Source: Rhizophagus clarus (Eukaryota > Glomeromycota > Glomeromycetes > Glomerales > Glomeraceae). From it: a stretch of 64,000 nucleotides of DNA. Where the stretch lies: the NCBI GenBank assembly GCA_015698045.1, contig BLAL01000175.1, forward strand, positions 1-64,000, given 5' to 3'. The stretch's first letter is position 1. The number at the start of each line of letters is the position of its first letter. The position numbers and the translations under genes were made by a program. The notes below the pieces were generated by a model. The model ran no database searches, was not told the DNA's origin, and saw nothing but the letters and a program-made list of their open reading frames with translations. Below, piece by piece: positions 17,966-29,919 of the stretch.

Positions 17966-18068
17966 TGAAATTACAAATTCTTATTGTATTGAGTATAATA
18001 TATACATTTAATTTATAAGGCGCAGTTTTATAATTATTTTTAGATGTATAGTTTTTATTGTATTTATT

Positions 18069-18215
18069 TTCGGTCTGAAACGACCTTAAATTGTAGGAGG
18101 AAATTTAATCGGTCTGAAACGACTTTAATTCATGAGGAAAATTTAACCAGTCCGAAAAAAACCCTAAATTATAGGAGAATATTTAACTGATTCAAGATGA
18201 CCTTAAACTGGTCCT
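18069..18215 (+). repeat. Short degenerate tandem repeat
   Basis: Three to four copies of a unit of about 45 bases with CGGTCTGAAACGACCTTAAA and TAGGAGGAAATTTAA. Later copies are increasingly degenerate. Confidence 0.6.
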
Positions 18216-18555
18216 GTGCATAAAAAATTTCATGAAAATGAGACTTAAAAAAAAAGTTCAGAAAAATGTAAACAAGTTAGATAATTTCCATGAAATATAC
18301 TTGCAAACTCCTTCAAAATGAGCCTTTCATGGAAAAAACCCAGAATACGAGGCACAGATCACTTTACGTGACTTGTATAATAACATCATTTTAGAGGATA
18401 AAAAGGAGGGAAATATAAAAAGAAGTGAAAATATGAGAAGGAGGATTTTGGGTATCTTATAAATAGGCCTTAATTTCTGACCTCGGGATGATTTTTGAAC
18501 TTTATTAATAACAAAATGTTCTCAAACAAATATACGAAGAATTATATTTTAACCA

Positions 18556-18777
18556 CTCCCTATGAAAAAAAATTTTTCTAAAACATACTAAAAATATACT
18601 TAAATCTTAAAATACGTTTAAAATGTACTTAAAATGTACTTAAATTTTTTTAAAATGTACTTAAATTATACCTAAAATTGCAATTTTAAGTACATTTTAA
18701 AAATTTTAAATGTATTTTAAGTGCATTTTAAAAGTGCAAACATATATTTTAAGTATATTTTTTTTTCATAGGGACTT
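18556..18777. mobile_element. Foldback MITE of about 220 bp
   Basis: The ends TCCCTATGAAAAAAAA and TTTTTTTTCATAGGGA are inverted copies. Nearly the whole interior (ACTTAAAATGTACTT units on the left, AAGTACATTTTAA on the right) pairs with itself around ATTGCAATTT near 18,680. No target duplication is obvious and no protein is encoded. Confidence 0.7.
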
Positions 18778-19627
18778 AATCAAGCACTTTTAGGGCTAAC
18801 GAACAGTATCCGTGGGTTCCCTGCGGTACATATTTTTAAATAACAGGATCGTCTAAAGCGGGATAGATTGGCTGGAATTAAGATATTAAGAAATTACGAA
18901 TGTGACAAATAATGGTAATAGCAAATAGAATTATTAGGTTCTCATTGTTAGTAATGCCCGCGAATAATCTCGTTAAACAAAGTACCCATGCTTGATATTA
19001 TCTCATGATCAACAGTAAATTATTGCTAAAATATTTAATCCATGAATTTCTTTTACATAATGAAACTAATGTTAGGCGAAATAATTATGTATGATTCCGT
19101 GACTACAAAGCGATATTTAATTTGAATTTTTTACAAGTACTGTAAATTTAGCAAAACATTAAAGCAAAGATTTATTTTTACGCATTAGATTAACTGTTTT
19201 ATGAAAGGTTACAGAAGGAATTAGAGGACTCGCACATGAAAAAATTGTGAATTAAAATAATATATACTTTGATTCATATTCTTTATCATGAAACGGTAAA
19301 AGTTATTGAGGAATCACTGATAAAAACGAAGAGATTGAAGTATATTTGGAATTCTATTACTAAATTTCTGTAATTTGTCAAACAATGAAAAGTTGAATTA
19401 TTTATTGATTTTGTTGCATAAAAATATGAAATACTAAAATATCAAATTGAAAAATGGAAGACATCTCGTACTATAGTATTAATAAACTTCAATTGTGATA
19501 TTTATTCACAATAGAAGTCTTTGTGTGATTCAGGTGACTATGAAACACTTTAGCTGCAAATAGACACAAAACCAAATTTTGACAAAATCTGAAATATTAA
19601 AATGTGTATAATTTCATAAAACAATTA

Positions 19628-21719
19628 TCACTTCTTTTTTTTATTAAACTTATTTACTTTATTGCGAGCATCTTTATCTCCTTGTTCTGCAGATTTTTTA
19701 TACCAATAAATTGCTTGATTTATATTTTTTTTAATTCCTATACCATATTCATACACATAAGCAAGATTATATTGAGCTGCATTATCACCTAAATTTGCAC
19801 CATCTTGAAATATTTCAAATGCCTTTATATTATCAACATTTGTTCCAAATCCATTTAAATAACAATATCCTAAAGAAATATTTGCAAGTACTGATCCTAA
19901 ACTTGCAGCTTTTTGATATAATTCAAATGCTTTTTGCTTATTAACATAGGTCCCAATGCCATAATTATAACAACGTCCTAAATTATTTATTCCACGTAAA
20001 TTTCCTAAATTTGCAACTTTATGATATAATTCAAATGCCTTATGTTCATTAATACTGGTTCCTATTCCAAATTCATAACAAGATCCTAAACTACACATTC
20101 CATATATATTACCTGAATTCGCTGCCTTTTGATATAATATAAACGCCTTTGCTCTATCAATATTAGTTTCAATTCCCAAATAATTAAATAATCCAAGTAA
20201 AAAAACAGAATTTGATTTATCCTGATTATTTAATAACCAATCATAAATTTCTTGTGAAGTTGTACTATGGTTATTGCAATAATCATCTATTATATGTTTT
20301 TCTCTTTCTGATCCAGTATCATCAAGAAGAAGTATTATTTCATTAATCATTATGTCTAAGGTATTCTTTAATGATATCGAAGGTTCTAATTCTTTCATAT
20401 TTATCCTACTAAAATTTTGAATAATTTGACATATTTTCTCATGTAAATTATTATTATCATTAATGTATTCAGAAATTTCGATATTTGGTTTAAGCAATTG
20501 TTTGCTTGACAATGGAACATTTAAATTAAAGTTATTGTGTTGAAAATTTGAAACAATTGTGTTTAATTTAGTAACTAGTTGGTTAATAGTTGGACGATTA
20601 TTTGGTTCATTATTCCAACAATCTAATAAAAAAAAAATCATGTTAACGTTAACTAATTAAAACATTAAGATAAGTCATAATTAAGATTTAATTGTATTCA
20701 CCGGCATAAACTTTTATATAGTCTTCTGGTGTATCAGGAATGGGTTTCTCTCTAAGACCTTGCAATATTTCTATAGCTAAATCAATATCATAGGAACCGT
20801 TACAAAAAGGTGTTTTGTCCAATGAATATATTTGTAACTGATTATTGCTATCTCTTTTTTTATTGAATATTTGCGGATCAACGTAGGCGACCATTTCAAA
20901 TAAATTTAATTGAGAATTAAATAATTCTTTAATCCTTTTTGACAACCCAAAATCTGCTAATTTAATGGTATTTTTATGAACTAATATGTTATTTGAGTGC
21001 TATTGTTAAATGCAACAAGTAAATGATTGTATTGGTTAAATAATCATCCTCTAACATTAAATTATTAAAATGAATAACAAACCAAATAACGATGCACGAT
21101 TTCTTCGTTATGTAAGAATGATATAGCATTGACTAACTGAAATGCTAGATTTAATTTATCATTCCAAGTAAGATTTTTAAAGTGGTCACTTAAATAATTT
21201 CGAAGGGTACCACTATCTGCATGTTCCATCACTAATAAATATTCTTTTGAATTATCTTCTTCTAAAAAAAAAAATTTCAGTTTTTCCATTTCTATTAAAA
21301 GTTGTATTATTAAAATATTTGTAATACCTGTTGTAATGCCATAAAAGCGAATAATATTCTCATGAAAATCTACCTCACGCCAAAGTTTGAGCTAAATCAA
21401 AAAACAGAATTGTAAATTACTTAAAAAGTTTACATATTGTGAAAACAGAAAATTTTATTTATTATATTATAATTACTTCATTGACAACTTCTTTAGCAAT
21501 GACGTCAAAATTAGTAATAGATTTCAATGTTAAATAACCATGAGAATTTTTCCAGTTTGCACGATAAACTTTTCCAAAATTCCCGGAATCAATTTCTTGA
21601 ATATTATTAAAATGCTTAAAGTCGTAATGTTTAATTTGTTTTTTCGTAATAGACTCTTTAATCCAATTAATCCATTCATTTGGATTACAAATAACTTTAA
21701 TTTCAGCATTATTAGACAT
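19628..21719 (-). CDS. Pseudokinase-Sel1 repeat protein B
   Basis: Exons 21,477-21,719, 21,328-21,391, 21,083-21,261, 20,702-20,999 and 19,628-20,622 total 1,779 bases (592 residues) in one frame. Exon 3 ends VHRYL, so the catalytic Asp of HRD is Tyr. Exon 4 keeps ADFGLSKRI but lacks about 20 residues between QIYSL and the PFCN block, the part that in siblings reads SDIYSIGILLWE; the loss is in frame. Five Sel1 repeats follow. With both the catalytic Asp and the subdomain IX Asp gone it should not phosphorylate. The kept frame and splice sites suggest a scaffold, though recent decay is possible. It is divergent from gene C across a 305-base spacer. Confidence 0.8.
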
Positions 21720-22024
21720 TGTTCAAATACAAAAAGTTTTTACCGTGTAAGTTATTCTGTGATAAAAAATTTATGAAGTTTAATCACCCAATCAAGGTGA
21801 TCAACAAAGGTTATAAACTTATTATTTGTGTCACAAGTGCATATGTTGTTGGTCACCTTGATGGGGTGCAATAGTTTGAAATATTAACTCGCTAATGTTA
21901 CACAGCTTCATTTTTTGAATGCCAATTTCTATAAATAGTACAAAATTATTTTTCCCCCTTTTTTTCTCTGACTTTTATAACGTAAAATTAACTTTCGCAG
22001 TGAAAACTTTTTCATACTTAAACA
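21720..22024. promoter_or_regulatory. Divergent promoter region of genes B and C
   Basis: TCTATAAATAGTAC at 21,928-21,941 is a good TATA box about 85 bases before the ATG of C; the same box lies before relic E at about 32,083. A 23-base inverted repeat pair (21,785-21,807 and 21,846-21,868, CACCCAATCAAGGTGATC type, 21 of 23 paired) makes an 84-base foldback in the middle. It may be a small MITE or a binding palindrome. Confidence 0.6.
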
Positions 22025-24262
22025 ATGTCAAACAACGTAGAATCTAAGGTTATTGGTAATCCAGATGATTGGATTAATTGGATTAAAGAATCTATTACAA
22101 AAAAACAAATTAAATATTATGATTATAAACATTTTAATAGCATTCAAGAAATTGGATTTGGAAGATTTGGAAAAGTTTATCGTGCAAAATGGAAAAATTC
22201 TCATAGTTATTTAGCGTTTAAATCTTTTATTAACTCCAATATTTTGTCTAAAGAAATTGTTAATGAGGTAATTATTATACACAAGTAATTTTTTTGTTTC
22301 TAAACTACGTTATTTTGCATAACGTTCTTAATTTACTATTTTTTTTTTTTTGGTTTAGCTTAAACTTCAGCGTGAAATAAATTTTTATGAAAATATTATT
22401 CAATTTTATGGCATTACAACAGGTATTATAAATATCTAGAAACGTTACTTTATTGAAATCTAAAATGGTTTTTTTTTTTCAAAAGAAAGCAAAAATGATA
22501 ATCCAAAAGAATATTTACTAGTCATGGAATATGCCGATAGTGGTACCCTTCGAAATTATCTAAATGAACGTTCTGAAACCCTTACCTGGAATGATAAGTT
22601 AAATTTGGCACTTCAGTTAGCTAATGCTATATCATGCTTACATAATGAAGAAATTGTGCATCGTAATTTGGTAAGTTATTTACTTATTTACATTTTTTTT
22701 TTTTAATTTATATTATAGGATTTATATATTCGAAATATTATTTAATAATAGCACCCCAATAATGTATTAGTTCATAAAAATACCATTAAATTGACGGACT
22801 TTGGATTCTCGAAACAGATTGAAGAATCATTTAATTTTCAATCAAATTTATTTAAAATGGTCGTCTATGTTGACCCACAAATATTTATTATAGAAGGGGA
22901 TAACAATAATCAAATTCAAGTATATTTATTAAATAAAAAGAGTGACATATACAGTCTTGGCATAATTTTATGGGAAATATCTAGTGGCCAGTTACCATTT
23001 TGTAAAAAATCATATGATATTGATTTAGCTAAGAAAATTTTACAAGGTCTTAGAGAGAATCCCATTCCTAACACGCCAGAAGACTATATAAAAATTTATA
23101 CTGGTAAATATAATTTAAGCTTTAATTATAATGTATAATAATGGTTCAGTTTACTAAAAACTTATTTTTATTTTTATTTTATTTAGATTGCTGGAATAAT
23201 GAACCAGAAAATCGTCCAACTATCAAACAGGTTATTGTGGGATTAAATACAATTATTTCAGATTTTCAACAAAGCAATAATATCCAGTTATCAAATGAAC
23301 AGCAGAATATCGTTGAATTTTCTAAAAATAATTCATTACATGAAGAAATTTCTCAAGTTATTCAATATTTTAGTAAGATAAATATTAAAGAAATAGAACC
23401 TTCAATGTCATTAGATACTAGTAATTTTAGCATAATTGTTAATGAAATAATTCTCCTTCTTGAAAAAACAGAAGTAAAAAGAAAAGGATATGAAGCAATT
23501 AATTATCTTAATAATCATAATATAGCTTTACAAGAAATTTGTGATTGGTTATTAAATAATCAGTTTTCTTCAAATTCTGTTTTTTTATTTGGAATATTCA
23601 ATCAAGTAGGAATTGAAATTAATGTTAATAAACAGAAGGCATTTGAGTTATATCAAAAAGCAGCAAATTTTGGAAATATATATGGAATAACTAGTTTGGG
23701 GTATTGTTATCAACATGGGATTGGAACCAGTATCAACAAACAAAAAGGATTCGAATTATATCAAGAAGCAGCAAATATGGGAAGTTTACGTGGAATGTAT
23801 AATTTAGCAGTTTGTTATGAGCTTGGAATTGGAACTGATATTGATAAACAAAAAGCATTTAAATTATATCAAAAAACAGCCAATTTAGGAGATCCATATG
23901 GAATAAATAGTTTGGGATATTGTTATGAACATGGAATCGGAACTAGTGTTAATGAACAAAAAGCATTTGAATTACATCAAAAGTCTGCAAATTTAGGAAA
24001 TATAAGTGCGATAAATAATTTAGGAACTTGTTATTATGGTGGAATTGGAACTGATATTGATAAACAAAAAGCATTTGAATTATACCAAAAGGCTGCAAAC
24101 TTAGGAGATAGTTTTGCTCAATATAATCTTGCTTTAATGTATGAAGATGGAGAAGGAGTTAAAAAGGATATAAATCAAGCAATTTATTGGTATAATAAAT
24201 CTGCTGAACAAGGGAATCAAGATGCTGAAGATATTTTATATTTACTAACACATGAAAGTTGA
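22025..24262 (+). CDS. Pseudokinase-Sel1 repeat protein C
   Basis: Exons 22,025-22,267, 22,359-22,422, 22,486-22,670, 22,752-23,103 and 23,187-24,262 total 1,920 bases (639 residues) in frame. The glycine loop is IGFGRFGKVYRA, the lysine is in LAFKS and the DFG region is TDFGFSKQI. The HRD motif reads VHRNL, with Asn for the catalytic Asp. SDIYSLGIILWE is present. Six Sel1 repeats end the protein; its closest relative F has five, so one repeat was gained or lost. The fold is complete but strong kinase activity is unlikely. TATA box and leader motif are upstream. It is the only forward-facing intact member of the cluster. Confidence 0.87.
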
Positions 24263-26632
24263 AATACATTATAATTGTAAATGTTTTAACTAAATTTGTT
24301 ACTTAAATGTAGTTATTTTAACGTTTGACAAAAAATAATTTTTATTCAAGTGTGAGAAAAGTTTTGCTTGGAGATGCTAGAGTAATAGTATAGTATGTTT
24401 TATTCTTGTATCTATGACAAATAATAAAAATGATTAACATATTTATCTATATTTAGTTCATTTAGATCCATCAAACCAAATGATAGAAATTATAAACATA
24501 TACTAAATTACTTTATATTTTTAAGCCATACGAACTATCATCATAAATTACATTAAGGATAATATAAATATACTATTTAAATTGTGTTCATACTAAAATT
24601 ATAGGCCATATAAAATCAGTAATTTCAAGAAACATTTTTTTAATTAAAAAATAACTTTTCATTAGAACAAAAGTATTAAAGAAATAAACTTAAAAAAAAC
24701 GATATCCTGTCCCCATAAGAACGATGAGAAATAATAATGCAAAATACGTTTATTTGTGAATATTCATAATTCTCCACTTAACTACATAGTGCAATTAGTA
24801 ATTAAGATTATTTCAATGTAAAAGAAAAAAAATAAATAAAAATAAAAAGTGATGTTGCGAACATAATAGATTAACAAAAAAATATTCTTATTTGGTGTAA
24901 TTAGGAATTGTAAGATTAATATAAAGATCAATTCAATAACTTGTGGTTTAAATAAATTGGTAAATCTAACATTCACAATTTTAATCATATTAATAATCTA
25001 TTCAAAAAATTGGTTTAGAGGGTTGGAAAGTCTTTTTCTACTTTAACTCTTCAAGTATAAATTTATATGCTAAAAAAAAAATATTTGTACCACACACATC
25101 AAATAGTGCACGAGTTTAATAAATGTTGTACTATTTATAGAAATCGACGTTATGACATGAAACACATTCCAAAAAGTGAATTTGTGTAATTTATAACATT
25201 TATTCTGGAAAAATTTTAATAATGAGCAATAAAGTCCTATGTCAGACTGCATGTTCGTTAAATCAAAAATAATTTAACGTCTTGCAAAGTTTTTTATTTA
25301 TAGGGATCATAAGATACTATGAATTTAAACTTCTATTTATCAAGTTTATCATTTTTCCTTTTTATAGGTCAAAGTACAAGAGTTTGTAAAGTAGTTGTAC
25401 ATTTACGAATGATGACTATAAGAAAGTCTTAAAATTTGTCTTCGGAATTTAAACCAATCAAAGCAAATATAATAGGATAACGTGATAAATTATTAGAAAA
25501 AAGATGTAGGGTTGGTTAATTTTGTTATGATCAAAAAAAAAGCTGTTTTGAGCTAAGTAGTGATAATTTTGCGTTATAACAAAAAATTGAGAACATAAAA
25601 GAAATGATGATTATTATTATTATACTTCTCTTATTAAATTCTTATTGATTAAATATTAGAATTTAAAATGATTATTTATGCGAAAAGTGTTGTATTAGAC
25701 TCAGGATTTCAATAGAATGTATTATATTATGTCACCGTATTATCATAATTAGGTATATGAGTCAGTACCTACCTACGATCCAATGATAACATATAATTTT
25801 TTTTTTATAAATTACTCGTAATATAATTTCTTTCACAAACATATAATATCTTGATGAACTAATAATCGTTGGACAGGCTAACAACAAAAAGAAATATAGG
25901 CGTCAATCCAGGAGATGGTTTTTCATGTAGTTTTTAAAAAAATTATTATAGTTTTTATTAAAAGAACCATGTGCGTGATATTTTAAAGAATGAAGAATAA
26001 TATAGATATCATTTAATCTTCTTTATTTTCATTTACTTTAATAGTTATTTATTTAATACATCTTGTTTAGACTTTTATTCTCATTTGAGGACAGTTTCTG
26101 GATAGTTTTATCACAGGTTATTATCTATTTAATGTACGGTATCTTTCTTAGAATCGTGCAAGTAACTTGTAAATTTCATAAATTCACATAATATAGATAT
26201 CCTTAAGGTTTTTATACACGTTTTCTTTAAGAAAAAAAATACTGTATATACAAAGGTAGTTAATTATTTAAAATTTTAGATATTAGAGCTTCGTATAATC
26301 TGGTATACTTGATATATCAGAATTTTTGATTACCAACATAATTATTAACAACTTACGTTTCCATATAGTATTTAAGTGGTATAGTTTATGCATTTATTTA
26401 TTTTTGACAAAAACAATTTACAATTGCTATCATTTAAAAAAATTTCTATTTTAAATAGTTATTCCTGATAGTGAATATTTCAATACATGTAATATATATT
26501 ATAAATATATGTTTCATTTTGTAAAAAATATAAATATTTAAATATTCAAGATTACTAAATATTAAATATTACTTATTTTAATTGCTACTTATAATTTATA
26601 AAATATAACTAACACAAACATAATAATTATAT
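24263..26632. other. Intergenic DNA holding a duplicated 3' tail and an orphan promoter
   Basis: 24,303-25,083 is an inverted copy of about 32,178-32,999, the DNA downstream of F, at roughly 90 percent identity by eye. 25,110-25,210 looks like the promoter of a kinase-Sel1 gene read on the minus strand (TTCTATAAATAGTAC) but has no gene attached. The remainder to 26,632 is AT-rich with nothing recognised. Confidence 0.6.
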
Positions 26633-28787
26633 TTAATTATGATTTATTAAATAATCATATTTACTTTTAGCGTCTTGATATCCTTGCTCGGCAGATTTTT
26701 TATACCAGTAAATAGCCTGATCTATGTCCTTAACAATTTCTTCTTCTTTTTCATACATAAAAGCAAGATTATATTGAGCCACATAATTCCCTAAATTTGC
26801 TGCTTTATGAAATAATTCAAACGCTTTTTGTTTATTAACATTTGTCCCAAATCCGTTTAAATAAAAATGTCCTAAATTATTTACTCCAAGTAAATTTCCT
26901 AAATTTGCTGCTTTTTGATATAATTCAAACGCTTTTTGTTCATTAACATTTGTCCCAATTCCACATTCATAACAAGATCCCAAATTATATATTCCACGTG
27001 AATTTCCCAAATTTGCGGCTTCTTGATATAATTCAAATGCTTTTTGTTTATCTGCACTGATTCCAATTCCTTCATCATAACAGTATCCTAAACTAACTAT
27101 TCCTGATATATTGCCTAAATTTGCTGCTCTTTGATAGAATTTAAATGCCTTTTGTTCGTCTAAATTAATTACAATTCCAAAATGATTAAATATTCCAAGT
27201 AAAAAAATAGAATTTGAATCATCCTGATTAATTGATAACCAATGATAAATTTCTCGTGGTGGTACATTATGATTATTAAGATAATTGATAATTTCGTGTT
27301 TCCTTCGTCTCGTTTCTATATTTTCAAGTAGGTTAATTATTTCATTGATCATCATGCTAAAGTTATCTATCATTAGATTTGATGAAATTGAAGGTTCTAA
27401 TTCTTTTATATTAATTTTATTAAAATTTTGAATAATTTGATTATGTAACAAATTATTAGTGATGTCTTCAGAAATTTTAATATTTGATTTAATCATCTGT
27501 TTACTTGATAATTGGATATCTCTATTAAAATTATTTTGCTGAAAATTTGAAAGAATTGTATTTAATTTCATAACTACTTGTTTGATGGTTGGACGATCAT
27601 CTGGCTCATTATTCCAACAATCTAAATATAAATAAATAATAAATTTTTAACCGATTTAAAAAATGTTAATACAAACCATAATTAAAATTGATTGTATTTA
27701 CCAGTGTAAATTTTTACATATTCTTTAGGTGTATTAGGAATGGGTTTCTCTCTAAGACCTTGTAAAATTTCCTTAGATAAATAAGTATTATATGATTCAT
27801 TATAAAAAGGTGGTCGACCACTAGATATTTCCCACAAGAGTATACCAATACTGTAAATATTGCACTTTTTGTTTAATGAATACGTTTGTGCTTTGTTATT
27901 ACTACCTCCTTTTATATTAAAAATTTGTGGATCAACATAGGCGACCATTTCAACCAAATTCGATTGAAAATTAAATAATTCTTTAATCTTTTTTGATAAC
28001 CCAAAATCTGCTAATTTAATGGTATTCTCATGAATCAATATATTATTAGAGTGCTATTTATTAAATTAATAAATAAAATTAGCAATTGTATTGAGCATAC
28101 GAACCCTATGGCATAAAATATAATTAAGCATACCAAATCACGATGCACTATTTCTTCATCATGTAAGAATGATATAGCACTAGCTAATTGAAATGCTAGA
28201 TTCAATTTATCATTCCAAGTAAGGTTTTTAAAGCGATCGCTTAAATAATTTCGTAGAGTACCACTATCTGCATATTCTAATACTAATAAATATTCATTTG
28301 AATTACCGTTTTTGTTTTCTTTTGACAAAAAAAAAAAAAATTTATTTTAGATTTTTTAATTTTGTTAAAATAATACTATTAAAATATTTATAACACCTGT
28401 TGTAATTCCATAAAATCGAATAACATTTTCATGAGAATCCACCTCACGTTGAAGTTTAAGCTAAACCAAAATAAGATTGTAAATTATTTAGGAACGCAAT
28501 ACACATTAACATAATGTAAGGACATAATATAATATTATAATTACTTCATTAACAATTTCCTTGGCAGTGATGTTAAAATCAATAAAGGATTTTAACGCTA
28601 AATAATTATGAGAATTTTTCCAATTTGCACGATAAACTTTTCCAGAACTTCCGAATCCAATTTCTTGAATATTATTAAAATGTTTATAATCATAATATTT
28701 AATTTGTTTTTTCGCAATAGATTTTTCAATCCAATCAATCCATTCGTTTGAATTACTGTCAATTTTAGGATTAGAGTTGTTAGACAT
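26633..28787 (-). CDS. Protein kinase-Sel1 repeat protein D (kinase motifs intact)
   Basis: Exons 28,545-28,787, 28,397-28,460, 28,134-28,318, 27,702-28,053 and 26,633-27,621 total 1,833 bases (610 residues), frame kept. The kinase has IGFGSSGKVYRA, LALKS, QRE in the short exon 2, VHRDL, ADFGLSKKI and CNIYSIGILLWE. So it has the catalytic and magnesium-binding residues that most neighbours have lost. Five Sel1 repeats follow a 150-residue linker. Within the B-G subgroup (64-base exon 2) it is the only member here that looks catalytically competent. It has the shared leader motif before the ATG. Confidence 0.88.
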
Positions 28788-29919
28788 TGTTTGAATACAG
28801 AAAATTGTTACTTTGGAAATTAATTTTTAATGTAAAAAAGAGAATTTTGAAAATTGGCATTCTAACAATGAAGCACATTCTAAAAAAAAAAGTCTGTGTA
28901 TGTGTAACAATACTTTACGTCAGGATGTTCAATAAAGTATAAATACTATGTGGTGTGACGTCTGGCGAGGTTTTTTCGTAGGATCATGTGATGCTAGCCG
29001 TGTCGATCATTAATAAATATGGATTTTTTTTTTAAAATTAATCAAGAATTAATTTTTGATGATATTTATTCACAACATTAGTAATTTGTTAAGATTGAGA
29101 TCATTTAACTATCTAGTTTTAAAATTTTTTTTTTAAAAAAAAGAATGATTCTGCGATATATAACAAATTAAAAAGAAATGTGTGAATTTAATTAATTATT
29201 AAAAGAAACATCAAATCAAAATCTTTATAATTTAAAATTGCACCAGAGAATGGTCATGTTGTTAAGCGGAAAAGATGAGTTTTGATAGTCACAATGATAT
29301 TGTTGACATTGGGAAAATAAACGATATTTGAAAATAGACAAATTAAGTAATTATAAATAATCGAATAAATGATTCATTTAAAGTGGTCCATTGTCTAAAT
29401 CAGGGCGAAACCTGATCTCTCTTGTTGTGGCATATTTTTTTGATTCGCTTCTACGTGAGCATAATATGAAATATCATGATCATATACAGTACGATTTGCT
29501 AAATATATCAACTAAAAGTTTCAAGAAAAAAAAAAAATTCATAATGGTAATATCACCTTTATGGACGGTTCTAATTTAAGCGGGACTGCGGGAAACAATA
29601 AATCATATATTGGAGCTTTATAAATTCCTGAATTTTTTTAAAATCATGTAATATAAAATGTAATCTGGGGTAATTATCAATTGTACAGGATCAAAAAAAA
29701 AAATCCACAAATAATTTCATTACATACTATACAACGGTGGTATGTAAACAAATAATAAAATGGTCAATATATGTAATTAATACAATCTTAGTCGTAATTA
29801 TAAAATTAGATATGCAAATGGAAGCACTACAGTCGCTTCAATCACATAATATATAGAAATTAAATAACTTAAATGCAGTTGTCTTAACATTCTATAAAAA
29901 TAATATTTATTAATACATT
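28788..29919. other. Intergenic DNA between D and E
   Basis: About 1.1 kb. The first 35 bases carry the leader motif of gene D, and GTATAAATAC at about 28,935 may be its TATA region. The rest is AT-rich without a recognisable gene or repeat. Confidence 0.5.

Larger units (their letters stand above)
17342..19627. other. Intergenic region with foldback and tandem repeats
   Basis: No gene is seen. Three repeat structures are annotated separately (17,675-17,965, 18,069-18,215, 18,556-18,777). The rest is AT-rich DNA. The segment 17,470-17,600, upstream of gene A, is somewhat richer in CpG (CACGTGATTAC, TCACGCGATCGTCG). Confidence 0.5.

Noticed and set aside
24782-24988. Hydrophobic frame, with a similar one at 32,294-32,476
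   Set aside because: Both come from the same duplicated noncoding tail of C and F and lie on opposite strands; the shared frame reflects duplication of AT-rich DNA, not coding conservation.
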